Part shown: positions 34,926-45,960 of the stretch, piece by piece
How the letters are laid out: the number at the start of each line of letters is the position of its first letter
Position numbering within the stretch: the stretch's first letter is position 1
From: Melampsora larici-populina 98AG31
Taxonomy: Eukaryota; Basidiomycota; Pucciniomycetes; Pucciniales; Melampsoraceae
NCBI RefSeq assembly: GCF_000204055.1
Contig: NW_006768794.1
Location: forward strand, 186,001-250,000
DNA: 64,000 nt
Direction: 5' to 3'
Made by a program: the position numbers and the translations under genes
Notes under the pieces: model-generated
What the model was told of the DNA's origin: nothing
The model's input: the letters and a program-made list of their open reading frames with translations, nothing else
Database searches by the model: none

Positions 34926-36183
34926 TGTAAAGCGTTTTTTTTAATAGATGCATAGCCTCTAAATAAACCTCCTCGTGCGTTACCGTCAGTGGCGGTACAT
35001 CAGTAAAGAGTCACAAGGACAAAAAAGCAACGCGCCAAAATTGCAAACCGCTTCGGCCGCTCGGCTTGCAGAATGGTGACATGTGATGTGCAGTCGTTCT
35101 CAGAAATGTTGGAAAAATCCAACATCTCGAGCTGAGGTCGTGGTCCCGAGGAGGTGACTTTTTCATGACATGTGTCACGGAAAAGTCATGGCAGCTGTCG
35201 AGTGGAGATCAGTGTCCCTTTCACCAACCTCAACTCCCTTGTGTCCTCTCCATGCCATCCTTCCTCTGATCCTCAGCTCGTGTTACAATCCCTTAACCAT
35301 GAAATCATACGTTTTCACCATTTTTCTGAAGAGATTGGTCCGTTAGCCTGGCCATTGGCAAGATAGGTTGAATTTTCACTGGTCTCAACTACTTTACTCA
35401 ACTTTCCAAGACATCTCATTGAACATGTGATTTTCTCAACTCATGGAATTCGAGTGTTGTGGATAGCTTATTTCATTTCTAGAATCATGTTCTCTTCAGT
35501 CACCAACCTACCAGGCTCAAATGGGAGAGCTTCTTTCAAGCAATTTAACATCTTTGTTTTTTTTTGCTCTCCTCGATCCTTACAACACTTGATTAATGAG
35601 GCAAGGATGGTTTGACCAAAAATTTGATTTGAAAGTTTTGCATGATGACATCATCGAATGATCCAGATCGTCATGTGATCAATGATTGACGCTTTGACTG
35701 GTTTTGTAAACCAAAGCGTCTCGATTGCTTTACTTTGATTTCATCTTCTTCCGCCTTTTCCATCTTGTTCCTTTTTCATTTCCTTCCTCCATTCTCTCCA
35801 TCTCATTTCCCTCTTTTTGCTTCAAACATCATTCTCCAACTTTTGAGATATCTAGGCCGTGCAGCCGCAGCGATTGCGCTGTAGTAAAACACTCAAACCT
35901 GTTCTTCTTGTAGGTATATTCTGCTCTTGGCCATCTGAGCCAATATCTACATAAACGGTTCTAGGTTCAATAACCTCAAATTGGCACTTAGAGTATCACG
36001 TAAATGTAAGTACCACGATCTTCCTATTTTCCATTCCACACTTCAACCAATCAAACCTGTACAATAGTCTCCCGACTTGAAAAACCTTTGATTTACTAGC
36101 TGCTTTAAAGCTATGAAGACGAGCTTGAATCCTGTTGTTTCAACTCTAGCGATTGGTAGACCTTATTCAATGTATCTCTTCAA
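34926..36183. other. Intergenic DNA
   Basis: Contains a hairpin at 35687-35721 (GACGCTTTG ... CAAAGCGTC) and a pyrimidine-rich tract (35730-35830). No gene recognised. Confidence 0.4.
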
Positions 36184-36185
36184 TA

Positions 36186-36698
36186 GACTTGTTCAAATAT
36201 AAAAAAGAAATTTGAAGTCCATAATTTGAAGCAAACAATTTGGAACTATGTTATTGCTACAGTCTGTACATGAAGGGTATGAGATGTACGAAGCGAGCCA
36301 ATTTCTATTCGACTTGAAATTTTTGGGGGGTCTCTCAAAGTTGGATTTGAAGTTTGGGATTTGAACCTTTTTAAACCGTATCTTTCCTATCCAAGCATGT
36401 CACAGTATATCTACCACCTCCCTCGCGCTACTCTCATGCTGTATTAGGCTGTATTAATGTGGGACAGGCTGAAATGAGCGATGTCACTAGCAAGAGAGTC
36501 CAAATCTTTTAACTCCAAAACTTCAAATCCAACTTTGAGAGACCCCCTAAAAATTTCAAGTCAAATAGAAATTGGCTCGCTTGCTGTCGCTTCTTAATCT
36601 CATACACCCGTCTCTACGGGCTGTATGTAATAACATACTTCCAAATTCTTTGCTTCAAATCTTGGACTTCAAATTTCTTTTTTATATTTGAACAAGTC
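36186..36698. mobile_element. MITE A: 513-bp foldback element, TA flanks
   Basis: Left end GACTTGTTCAAATATAAAAA is mirrored by the right end (...TTTTTATATTTGAACAAGTC, ending 36698). Arms of roughly 170 bp pair with scattered mismatches and gaps; both contain AATTTGAAGTCC-type and AAAGTTGGATTTGAAGTTT-type blocks. TA dinucleotides sit at 36184-36185 and 36699-36700, as for Tc1/mariner-type elements. The unpaired centre (about 36365-36515) has no ORF. Confidence 0.85.
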
Positions 36699-36703
36699 TA
36701 ATA

Positions 36704-37018
36704 GGTGCTTTCAAACTAGGAAAAAGTCAAAATGTTCACCAGAAAAATTGTCAACTGCGTAATTACAATACATGTGATACAAGACTGTAGTGCAATCATA
36801 GTTTTTCATTACATGCTTTTTTGCTCCTTCAAAATTGTGAAGCCCTACGAGGGAGGAGGAGAGAGGCCCTGGGAGGGCCCCTCCAAATACAAAGTTGAAC
36901 TTTGTGATTGCACTACAGCGATGTATCAGATGTATTGTAATTACACAGTTGCGAAATAATTACACAGTTCACATTTTTTATTGTGAACATTTCGACTTTT
37001 TCCTAGTTTGAAAGCACC
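36704..37018. mobile_element. MITE B: 315-bp foldback element, TA flanks
   Basis: Left end GGTGCTTTCAAACTAGGAAA is mirrored by the right end ...TTTCCTAGTTTGAAAGCACC-type sequence ending 37018 (TTCCTAGTTTGAAAGCACC). Inner arms share a GTAATTACAATACAT block and a TGTAGTGCAATCA block. TA flanks lie at 36702-36703 and 37019-37020. It starts 6 bp after MITE A ends. No coding capacity. Confidence 0.85.
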
Positions 37019-37020
37019 TA

Positions 37021-40000
37021 ATGATATGCTCATCTGGTTTATAATCTTCTTCTTTCCTACATATCTCTAGTTCCCCATCATACTTATCCTTTGTTTTTGT
37101 TTGTTTGGGATAGGCCTACTACATTGAATTCATCTTTTTGGACAAAACCTCATTGGCTGAGGTCAATCAAAGAGCCGATAGGTTTTGAATGACAGGGATC
37201 GTAATGAATTTTGTTCCTTCAATTTTACAACTATATCAACACAAGAAAAGAGGATCATAAGAAATACCATATCAAATCGTATCTCCAATTCAATCTTTTT
37301 CCCTTTCCTCTTGCTTTCCTTCTCACCTCTCTACAAACATGTTATACTGATTCATTCTGTTTCATTGAATTGATAGGCCGGTCTCTCTGGTTTCTCATGG
37401 CAATTAATTCAAGGTAGTTGCGATGTCTTACCTCCTACCTCTGCAGTCGGCTGAAGTTTGTAGCCAAAGTCATGGTCATTGTCAAGTTTGGGTCTGATTG
37501 ATTTATTAGGGTTTCATGTTATCATTTTATCAGTTTCATTATTGTTTTAGTTGTTTTTGAATATGCATTCCAAGCAGTTTTAAATCATGCTTTTTGTGGA
37601 GTGTCATATCAGTAAAATGAATTTGAAAGAAGCATCTTCATGGTCTCAATCAGTCATCCCAGTTTGAGAAAACAGCTTGTAGATCCCTCTAGAACAGCCT
37701 GTAAGGTATCATAGGTTGTGATATATAAAATTGATCCAAAGCTGCACCAGTGCTCGGCAGCCTAGATGCCCAGGAGACAGCGGTAGAGAATCATCTGCGA
37801 ACCAGCGCTGCATGTGCCCTCACGACAAACCTTGCAGGATGTCAGATGGATGTCGATTTGCGCGCTCTGGGCAGCCCGATGGGCTCTGCTCAGGCGTCTG
37901 AGCTTCGGAGTCCAACGGACTTTTCTTGGTGTGCTTCCCGAGGACGTCCGTCCCCCACCAAGAGAAATCGGACACCCAGTGGACATCCAACTGTCCTTGT
38001 GGTGTAGGTCACTATGAAGGACACTATTGAGAGTGTGACTGACAGCTTGGAATAACATTGCCGGTGAGATTGGCACTAACAAGCAAAATGAGTAGAGAGT
38101 TAGATTGTCATGTTGGACTAGAAGATAGTAAAGTCATCAGCAATATTGAAATGAGGGGGGAAAAGAGTCTGGAAGTGGGATTACTTGGTGAAGTGGGAGC
38201 TAGTACTGTGCAATACAATAGCAACACCAAGGTCATACAAAATAGCCAAAAACATGAATGAACAATGGCAAACCATGCAATCTTCAATGAGTGAGGGACA
38301 AGATATCAGTAATTGATCACTGTCAAATAATTGGGTGATATATTTGACTGAGAGGCGCCTGAACAACAGTGAATGTGATACTTACTAAATCAGTTTTTCA
38401 TTTTGAGCTCACTAGCTTGAGATTGAATCACATTTTTGGCCACATAGGTATTTGTATGGAGGAAGTACAGGTTGAAGATGCAACAATACATTGTCTGAGT
38501 AAATGAAGGAGTGCCAAGACTGCAATGACATAGCACTGGGAATGTGAGAACCATATGTGAGAATGTAACACAATAAGGTCATATGTTGATAGTCTTTGTG
38601 AGACTAATCACTTTGGCTACAAAATTATAATGTACAAGTAATAATAAAAGGACACAAAAGATCCACCCACTGGCTGCATTTCTGCAACTGTGCTCTAACT
38701 TATCCACTGTGTGGCCCATACCTTGCAGATTGAAAAGCACAACAGTCAGATGTTCTGTCCTGCTGTCTTGACTTGTGCTTATTCAAGACTTTGAGGCCAC
38801 TAAAATGTCTTTGCACAGAGTATCATATGCTATATTAAAGGCTTGGATCTCTGTACTGAGTTGCACGCAGATCACAACTAAATAGATATTGATTACTAGC
38901 TGGATGATGAACACCACTGATTCAAGAACTTTAGGCAAAAGATATTGATGTAATGCTTGTGTTCTTCCACCTTGGCCTTGTGATTTCAAATTGAAATCAA
39001 AGCATAAAATTATCAAGTGAAACAACAGTCTTTTCCCTGAAGATTTGTCCATCACCACAAAGCTAAAACATACCAGGTCAGGCAGGCAGTCCAGGCTGTG
39101 AGATAAATACCAATATAACCCAGAAGACAACAAGATTTGTACCTGCATATGCCAAATTCAAATTGAATGTTTATCAGAAGTCCAGTACTATAGTAGAAAA
39201 ATTTGTGACTCAGCTTCAGATTACCAAACAAATAAATAACAAGACCTTTGAAACACTGGTGAGCAATAACTATGATGGTCCAAGAAGATGGAAGCAATGA
39301 AACATGAAATAGAGAGGAACTGAGTGATTGCAACTGAAGGAAACAAAAGCAAAGATAAGTTTGGTACCTATGTACATGAGACACACACTTCAAATTAGGA
39401 TTACTGAACTCCTGTGGAGTTTTTTGGAAGATCATACAGCTTTTCATATTCTTTTTCATATCTCTTGTGATAAATCCACAGCTTCTATTTTTGTCCTTCC
39501 TTACCAGCCTTTATGGAGATTTTGATCACTGTTATACAAGAGATGATGATGGTAGCATGAACTGATGCAAAACAATCAAAAAGCCAAGAATGGTCTGATG
39601 GATCTTGGGGTGCACCATCCTCTCCAAACTTTTAAGCGCATACTAATAAGGGTTTGCTGATTCTAGAATTCATGATAATTTATTGAGCACAATGCAAAGG
39701 AGCTCAGCAGATGGCATGGCTTTCCAAGACCACAAGGAATGCCAATTTACAAATACTGACTAGAGTGTGTGGTGAGAAGGCGGATTGTGCAAGGTAAAAA
39801 GGCTTTGGTCCAGAGTGTAGCTAAGATATAGGATCTGTGGGTTGTTAAATGGAGCACTAGTGCATAAAAGTGAAAAGGGTATAGAGAGAAGGAAATGATT
39901 GATGGCAAGTCCAATGAGTGGACAAAAGTAGTGGAGGTGGTGATTTCCTAAAGGTAGGCAAGACCTCCAGAGCCTTAGCCCCAGTCCATCATGGAAGGCC

Positions 40001-41400
40001 TAGCTTTGGAACTTAATACATCAAATAATAGAAAATTGATCTAGAGGCCTCAACCCATGTGTGTGTGTCTTTTAAAGTTCAGGATCCACAAATCAAGCCA
40101 ATGTAGAAGAATCCATTCATGGCACTTGTGAAGTGTACACCTCTGTTGGTTTTCTCAACAAAAGCTTTCTGGACCACCACATGGAGACGGCACTGACTGC
40201 ATATCCAATGATTTCCTAGAAACACATTGTTCAAACTGTATGGTACAAAAACCTTCAATCCACATTCACATATTCTTTGATTGTACCACTACTTACCTTT
40301 ATGAGTGAGTTCAGTTGAATCATGTGCACCAATAAATTATCATGGCCATTGGGGGAATCAAATCACCCACCCCAAATGAGATTGAGCTTTGTACTGTGCA
40401 AGCAACAACTTGCAGTAGTGAAAGGGCAAAGGGTTCCCAAGACAACAATAGGCTGGGAACATTATTTTGTGGCCCATCAAGCAATAAAGTACTGCAGTCA
40501 TGTCTGTTATGTGAGATAAAAAATGTTCAACTCATACCTTGGGGGTTCAAAGGTGTATACATCCTGTCATCACCACAGATTGATAACTACAACTTCTTCT
40601 TGCAATGCGAAGAAAATTTTGAGAGCTCTAAGTAACCCAATATGAGTCAATCACTGAAAAGCAAAATATGTTGTAAGTATTTAAGGGAGCTTTTAAGTGA
40701 TAAAAGGTTTGAATGTATGAAGATCAAACCTTTAGAGACTCATAGGTGTCTTTTATAGAAGAAAATAAAGGCTAAAAGTCAAACACACACAAGAATTGAA
40801 ATGCAACCAGGACAACGTATCATATATAGCAAAAAGAAAATAAATGACAAATGCAATGACAAATAATCATGACATAATAAGATCATGCTATGCAACTTGA
40901 CAGAACACTTGAGGCAACTCAATTTGTAACAAATAACACCCACAGGCTCTATCTGGGTCTTTGAGTCATCTGGGTGAAGCATGATGCTAGGGTTAAGGTT
41001 AGGGTCATTACCAAAACCCAAGCGCTTGATCTCCTTGTGCAATCACTCCACATGTTTCCTATCCAACACAGAACTAGCCAAATGTTGCAGTGGCAAAGCT
41101 GACATAATTCTGTGTCAACAATCCATGTTGTTGTTTCTGACCCAAAGCTTACAAGACCAAGCAAACTGCATTTTCAAAGCCCCCAGATTTCAACATCCCA
41201 ACATCATTATTTGCATCAGTGACTACAAACAAAACCACCAAGATGCAATGACAGGATTAAGATTTGTGACTTGATCATTCAATAAATGTGTGACTGGATA
41301 ATCCTGAAGGTGATTGTTGTGCAATATTCAGTTTAGATAAGTACATACATATCAGATGGGTTGTTGTAGGGCCTTGTGGTTTGGACTCTGCATTCTACAT
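37021..41400. other. Long intergenic repeat-rich stretch, no gene recognised
   Basis: About 4.4 kb with only short frames. A more GC-rich island at 37745-38010 includes an imperfect inverted repeat around ggacttttcttggtg / caccaagagaaatcggac. A degenerate telomere-like tagggttaaggttagggt lies near 40988-41005. No transposase or other domain was read in any frame. Confidence 0.45.
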
Positions 41401-41436
41401 CTTACTACATATACCTAACAGAGTGGTTGCCTTCTG

Positions 41437-41554
41437 GTCCGCTTCAGTAGTGCCATTCTTCAAAATTGGAACAACACAGATAAGATTAGCATGGCCCCTG
41501 CACAAGGATGACACATGCAGTCAGAATGGACTCACCTACAGGTGAAAACTTTTT
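41437..41554 (+). ncRNA. U6 snRNA-like sequence (probable diverged copy or pseudogene)
   Basis: The core AATTGGAACAACACAGATAA.GATTAGCATGGCCCCTGCACAAGGATGACAC (41464-41514) matches the most conserved part of U6 spliceosomal RNA. The AGC catalytic triad (GATTAGCATGG) is intact. The 5' splice-site-binding ACAGAGA box reads ACAGATA (41476-41482). The 5' GTCCGCTTCAGTAG part keeps the U6 wording but its stem pairs poorly. A T5 run at 41550-41554 could stop RNA polymerase III, and CATATACC about 25 bp upstream (41408-41415) could act as TATA. U6 acts in splicing catalysis. The changed box and weak 5' stem favour a pseudogene, but an expressed variant cannot be excluded. Confidence 0.75.
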
Positions 41555-42977
41555 GTCCTGTTAATTTGTCTGATCTCTGATTGAACATCACAAATCTATT
41601 GTCCTTAGTGCTATGGACAATGTGGTTGGAGGAGGATAGAAAATCAATGAAATCATATGTTGCCTTCCTGAATGACCTTGAGCTATTCAATCTTTGAAAT
41701 GACCTACTGATCACAACCTTTTTAGGTGTGGTACATGACTAGTACAAGATCCTGACACAGAATCTAACTACTTTGTGTGGAAGAACAACCTATTGGTCAT
41801 AATTGATGCACTCACCAGGATTGATGATGGCCTTGACAACAAAAAAAAGATATACCTTGTTCCCCAAACATGTTACTAGACTGAAAAAGCCTAACAACAT
41901 AAGACAGACTGTACAAGATAGATGATCTGTGAAGAGTAAGTGTAAAAAGTAAAGAGCTAAATGTACAACCCAAGTAGAAATGGATTACAGTCAAAACTCT
42001 CCAAGCCCATAACTCACTAAATACATAAACCCTCCAAAGTCATAGGGTATGACTTCCACATCTGTGCTACAGGGCCAAACTTGGATTAAACCCCCTATCC
42101 TGTTAATCCATATCAAAATATTCAGAAAAAATAGTTTTTATCACCACCAAAGCCATGATTTGGCCCTAACCTGCCCATCAAGCTCTGAAAATCAGTCTTC
42201 CTAATTGAGCATCACGCTCTAAATCCATAATATTTATGGGAATGGAGTCTCCAAAAGCCATCCCTTCATGGTATTAGAGAGGTTGTCCAAAGAGATATAC
42301 AATTCATGGTCTTGAAGGGTGTTTTTGAAAAAGCCATAGTATTAGTATTGAAAGGATTTTCTAGCAGATGCATAATTATACCTAGACCTTGTAAACCCAT
42401 AACCCAGTGGCTCTGCGGAAGAGTATGGATTTCGGGAGGTTTGACTGTATGTATTTTATCAAGCTTTTCTAGACAAACATAATTGACATCATGAACATAA
42501 GGTCTTTATTCTATCAGAATCAAAATCTCAATGTAAGAATGCATTTCCATGAGGATAAGCACCAGAATCAGATGTTCTACCAAATCTACCAAATCTTCAC
42601 ATTCTTCATTAATATCATGAATTGTTTGAATTCCAATAAATGCCTTCCAATCACGACTTATATGTCTCTCTTGATCTGAAACAAGTTCATGAGAGTCTGA
42701 GAGCAGAACTTTACCTATATATCAAGCCCACCGCAAAAACTACACAATGACATTATTTTCATGTCATCACGTTGTGTATCTCTTATCTTCCTCACTATTG
42801 GCTTTACCCTCATATGTTTTCATACATACTCACGAGCTCTCTTATCTACATATTTCATCCTATTTTTGATGTTGCAAGGTAAGATACAAGAGTAGTACTA
42901 GCAGTGTTCGAAGGACTTAAGGCTTTCAGAACTTCAAACCTAGCAATAGAAGAAAGATTGGATATAAACAAGTTATC
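41555..42977. other. Intergenic DNA
   Basis: AT-rich, no gene or repeat boundary recognised. Confidence 0.4.
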
Positions 42978-42986
42978 TTAAATGGG

Positions 42987-44695
42987 GGAGCACCAGAGGA
43001 TCCGGGTTTCCGTCCTGGGAATCTGGGAATCTGGGAATCTGGGAATTTGAGAATACAGTACCCTCACTATCAGCATCGTCACAAGCATATTACATGTGAT
43101 GACCGTAAAGTCCAAAAGCCTATGCCAAAAGGCTAAAACTCCTACATGACTTAGGTGTTGCAAGCCTGTCACACCCCACCTCGCATAGTCTCCTCCTCTC
43201 TCCATTTTCTCTCTCTCCGTTCTCTCTGTTTCACCATGACCAAGATGCGACTCATCTCCTTCAGATGAGATGTGAGAAGTTGCACTTCGTGCAGTGAGAT
43301 AGGTTTTTCTTTGAATGATACACACATTGGTAGAGTGGATCAGGTGTTGACTTGATCAAGTTTTACAGTTCTATACTTTCAAGTTGAATCAGAAAGAAAG
43401 CAATAACATCTTTAGTGATACACTTGTTGGAAGAGTTGTTCAAGTTTTGAATCGATTGATTTTTTGATTGTACTTTCAGATTGAAATTGGATGACTCTAT
43501 CTAGCCATGGGTTGATCAAGTTTTCCACTCTTGACTTCCAGGTTAGATAAAAAAGAAAGAATTTCTTTCCAAGTTTTCTATTTTGTACTGTCAAGTTGAA
43601 TAAAACATTAACAAAACTTGATGCACTCAACATATAGGAGGCTTTGTCAGAGGTTGAAGCTGAGCAATTAAGTCTCAGTTTGAATCTCACAAGTAACATA
43701 ACTACGAATGAGGTATTCCTCAGCAGAGTCAGTCTTTCTCGGCAACTCATTGGAGATATGTACAGCAAGAAACGAAGTTATTGCTGTGCACATCATCGCA
43801 AAATAAGATGGGCAGCATGACAAGAACTGTTAATCAAAGATCCAGAAGCAGAAGTTGAGTTTCTAAAACAAGATAACTACAAACCAATTGAAAGCCAATT
43901 GTGAGAACCATTATACACATCACAATCAAGAAAACAAATAAAATACTTTGATGTTTTGAAGTTGATGAATTGGGAAGTACATAAGTTTGTAACATGAATT
44001 GAATGAGATGCTTTTGATCCACCATCAAGTCCATCATGAGCAAAAGTATCAATCAAATTGAATTATCTGGTTATAATGGTTTCTCAGTATGGGTAATCAG
44101 ATCTAGTTAGTCCTTTGAGGACAGACCCAGTTCACCGTTTAATCAATGTCAAATGAAGGTTGAAATCAGACTTCTTTCATGCTTGGTTTGATTACTTTGA
44201 CCAGTTGAAATTGATATATCTTATGAGTTTGAGCAATGCGTTTGTTGAGCTTTGAATGTTTTGGAGGTAGATGATTTAGATGCACAACGAGTAGTCGGGT
44301 CTGGTTGAGGAGTTGAGGAGTCGCTGGATCAAGAAGTTGAGGTCTGAGTTTGAGGAGCAACTTAGATTTCTCAGACTGACGACCTGAAAATGCCCGCTAC
44401 AAAGTCGTGAAGTAGCATGGTTGAATGGGATGTGACGAGTGAATGATCGAATGACTGAGCATTCTTGACGCATGTGAAGGGATGAGGGTGAATTCCTTTG
44501 ACACTCATGTTAGATTGCGATTTCACGCATGGATACCGTATGTCCAAAACTATTTAAGTATCAGTAATGTTTCTGGTATGTGGTTGGTATTTACAGTGCG
44601 GACTGACCCATACACTCATGGTTTATAGGAGGTTTGTCCCAGATTCTCAGAGTCCCAGAGAGTCCCAGGCTACCCCCGGATCCTCTGGTTTACCG
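42987..44695. mobile_element. 1.7-kb non-autonomous DNA transposon candidate with 9-bp flanking repeats
   Basis: The left end GGAGCACCAGAGGATCCGGG and the reverse complement of the right end CGGTAAACCAGAGGATCCGGG share ACCAGAGGATCCGGG. Inside each end are further related GGGA(A/C)TCT-type repeats (gggaatct four times at 43017-43048, the last changed). The same 9-mer TTAAATGGG flanks both sides (42978-42986 and 44696-44704), a target-site duplication of Mutator-like length. The interior has no recognisable transposase, so movement would need an enzyme from elsewhere. Superfamily assignment is inference. Confidence 0.72.
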
Positions 44696-44706
44696 TTAAA
44701 TGGGTA

Positions 44707-44762
44707 GACTAAAGAAACATGACTAAAGAAACATGACTAAAGAAACATGACTAAAGAAACAT
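44707..44762 (+). repeat. 14-bp tandem repeat, four exact copies
   Basis: Unit gactaaagaaacat at 44707-44720, 44721-44734, 44735-44748 and 44749-44762, starting 2 bp after the flanking 9-mer of the neighbouring transposon. Confidence 0.95.
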
Positions 44763-44975
44763 CTAAGACTTGTGTAATTTGGGCGCGTGAGTTTAGACGC
44801 CGATGATATGTGGTCAACGGGCATCAAAAATCTAGTGATCAAGATTCAAAACCACACTCGACTATTTATATGTGTATCAACATCAACAGATAATCAAAGA
44901 TACAAGTCATTTATTGACTCTAAAAACAAAGATATTCAGACTACACACATAATTCAAACACCAAGCAGATTCTAA

Positions 44976-45668
44976 TCAGTCTAGATGGTATGTATTAGGA
45001 TGTTGAATACAAACATCAGGTGGTCTCTTGGTAAACTTTTTTCGATTTTGTAAACTGATTTCAAAACTACGAGATCTTTGAGAAATCGAAATCTGATTAT
45101 CTTGATCTTGAACGGACGTTGGTTTGACTTCATGTTTGCTAAAATCAGTGATATCACGCTCTGATAGTAAAGATCCTGTCGAACAGCTCTTGGTTCTTCT
45201 TAATTTCTTTCGAGAAGTAGTTGGTCTTGGTCCGACCGTAAAAGAGTAATGAATCTGGTGAGGACAATATTCTTCATCATCTTCGTTGCCTCGACTTCGT
45301 TTTCCAATTACCAAAGTAGGTCTTGAGATAGTTTCCCAGGTGATCAGTGAGGTTTCTCCTACATCGCTCTCATTCATCGGTTTTGCTGATTTCAACGGTC
45401 TAAGTGGATGTTGTGGTCCTTCACGTGCGCGTGGTTTCCATTGTCTTAAGCTGAAGGGAGAACCATCGAGATCTTGTACACGCGGAGACAGATCGTATCC
45501 AGGTATGGAGCCTACTCGATCAACACAATAGCCGCGAAGACCGGCTCGAGGTGGAGCGATCCAACGAGATGGATCAAGTAGATGAGGTTTTATTCCGCAA
45601 TGAAATCGGGTTTGAATGCGCGGTCGAGATTTAGATGGATAGTCTTGAGTCATTTTAGTCGATGGCAT
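44976..45668 (-). CDS. Hypothetical basic protein
   Basis: A single-exon frame of 230 residues starting MPSTKMTQDYPSKSRPRIQT. It is rich in Arg, Ser and Pro and mostly predicted disordered. There is no signal peptide or membrane segment. A compact part DPSRWIAPPRAGLRGYCVDR (about 33-52) and a basic stretch RKKLRRTKSCSTGSLLSERD (about 153-172) stand out. The second resembles kinase-target motifs. Even codon quality across 690 bases and a clean start suggest a real gene. I do not recognise a family. Confidence 0.6.
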   Translation of the reverse strand: MPSTKMTQDYPSKSRPRIQTRFHCGIKPHLLDPSRWIAPPRAGLRGYCVDRVGSIPGYDLSPRVQDLDGSPFSLRQWKPRAREGPQHPLRPLKSAKPMNESDVGETSLITWETISRPTLVIGKRSRGNEDDEEYCPHQIHYSFTVGPRPTTSRKKLRRTKSCSTGSLLSERDITDFSKHEVKPTSVQDQDNQISISQRSRSFEISLQNRKKFTKRPPDVCIQHPNTYHLD

Positions 45669-45960
45669 TATACAAGATTTGATTTGCTATAGTTTAAGGA
45701 TCGCTAACTTCGCTGGGAGTGGGCTTGCTATGGTTCGTGTTATGATTTTGGAAGAGAATGTACAGAGGTAGGTGATGAAAAAGCAGAAAGAATGGTGAAG
45801 GGAGACCTATATAGAAAAACAAGTCATGAGCAACTCATCATTTACCTCAGAGTCTCAGTCAGACCCTAAATATTTTGAACAAATCATCAATAACTCAGCA
45901 ATTACGCTTAGTCTGTTTCCAAAAATCTGAATGACTGAGTTGAGTTGAGCTTCCTAATCG
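45669..45960. other. Spacer between two minus-strand genes
   Basis: About 290 bp holding the promoter side of the hypothetical gene and the 3' flank of the glycosyltransferase-like gene. Nothing else seen. Confidence 0.4.

Noticed and set aside
40988..41005. Telomere-like tagggttaaggttagggt
   Set aside because: Under three degenerate units; not a telomere or a clear interstitial array.
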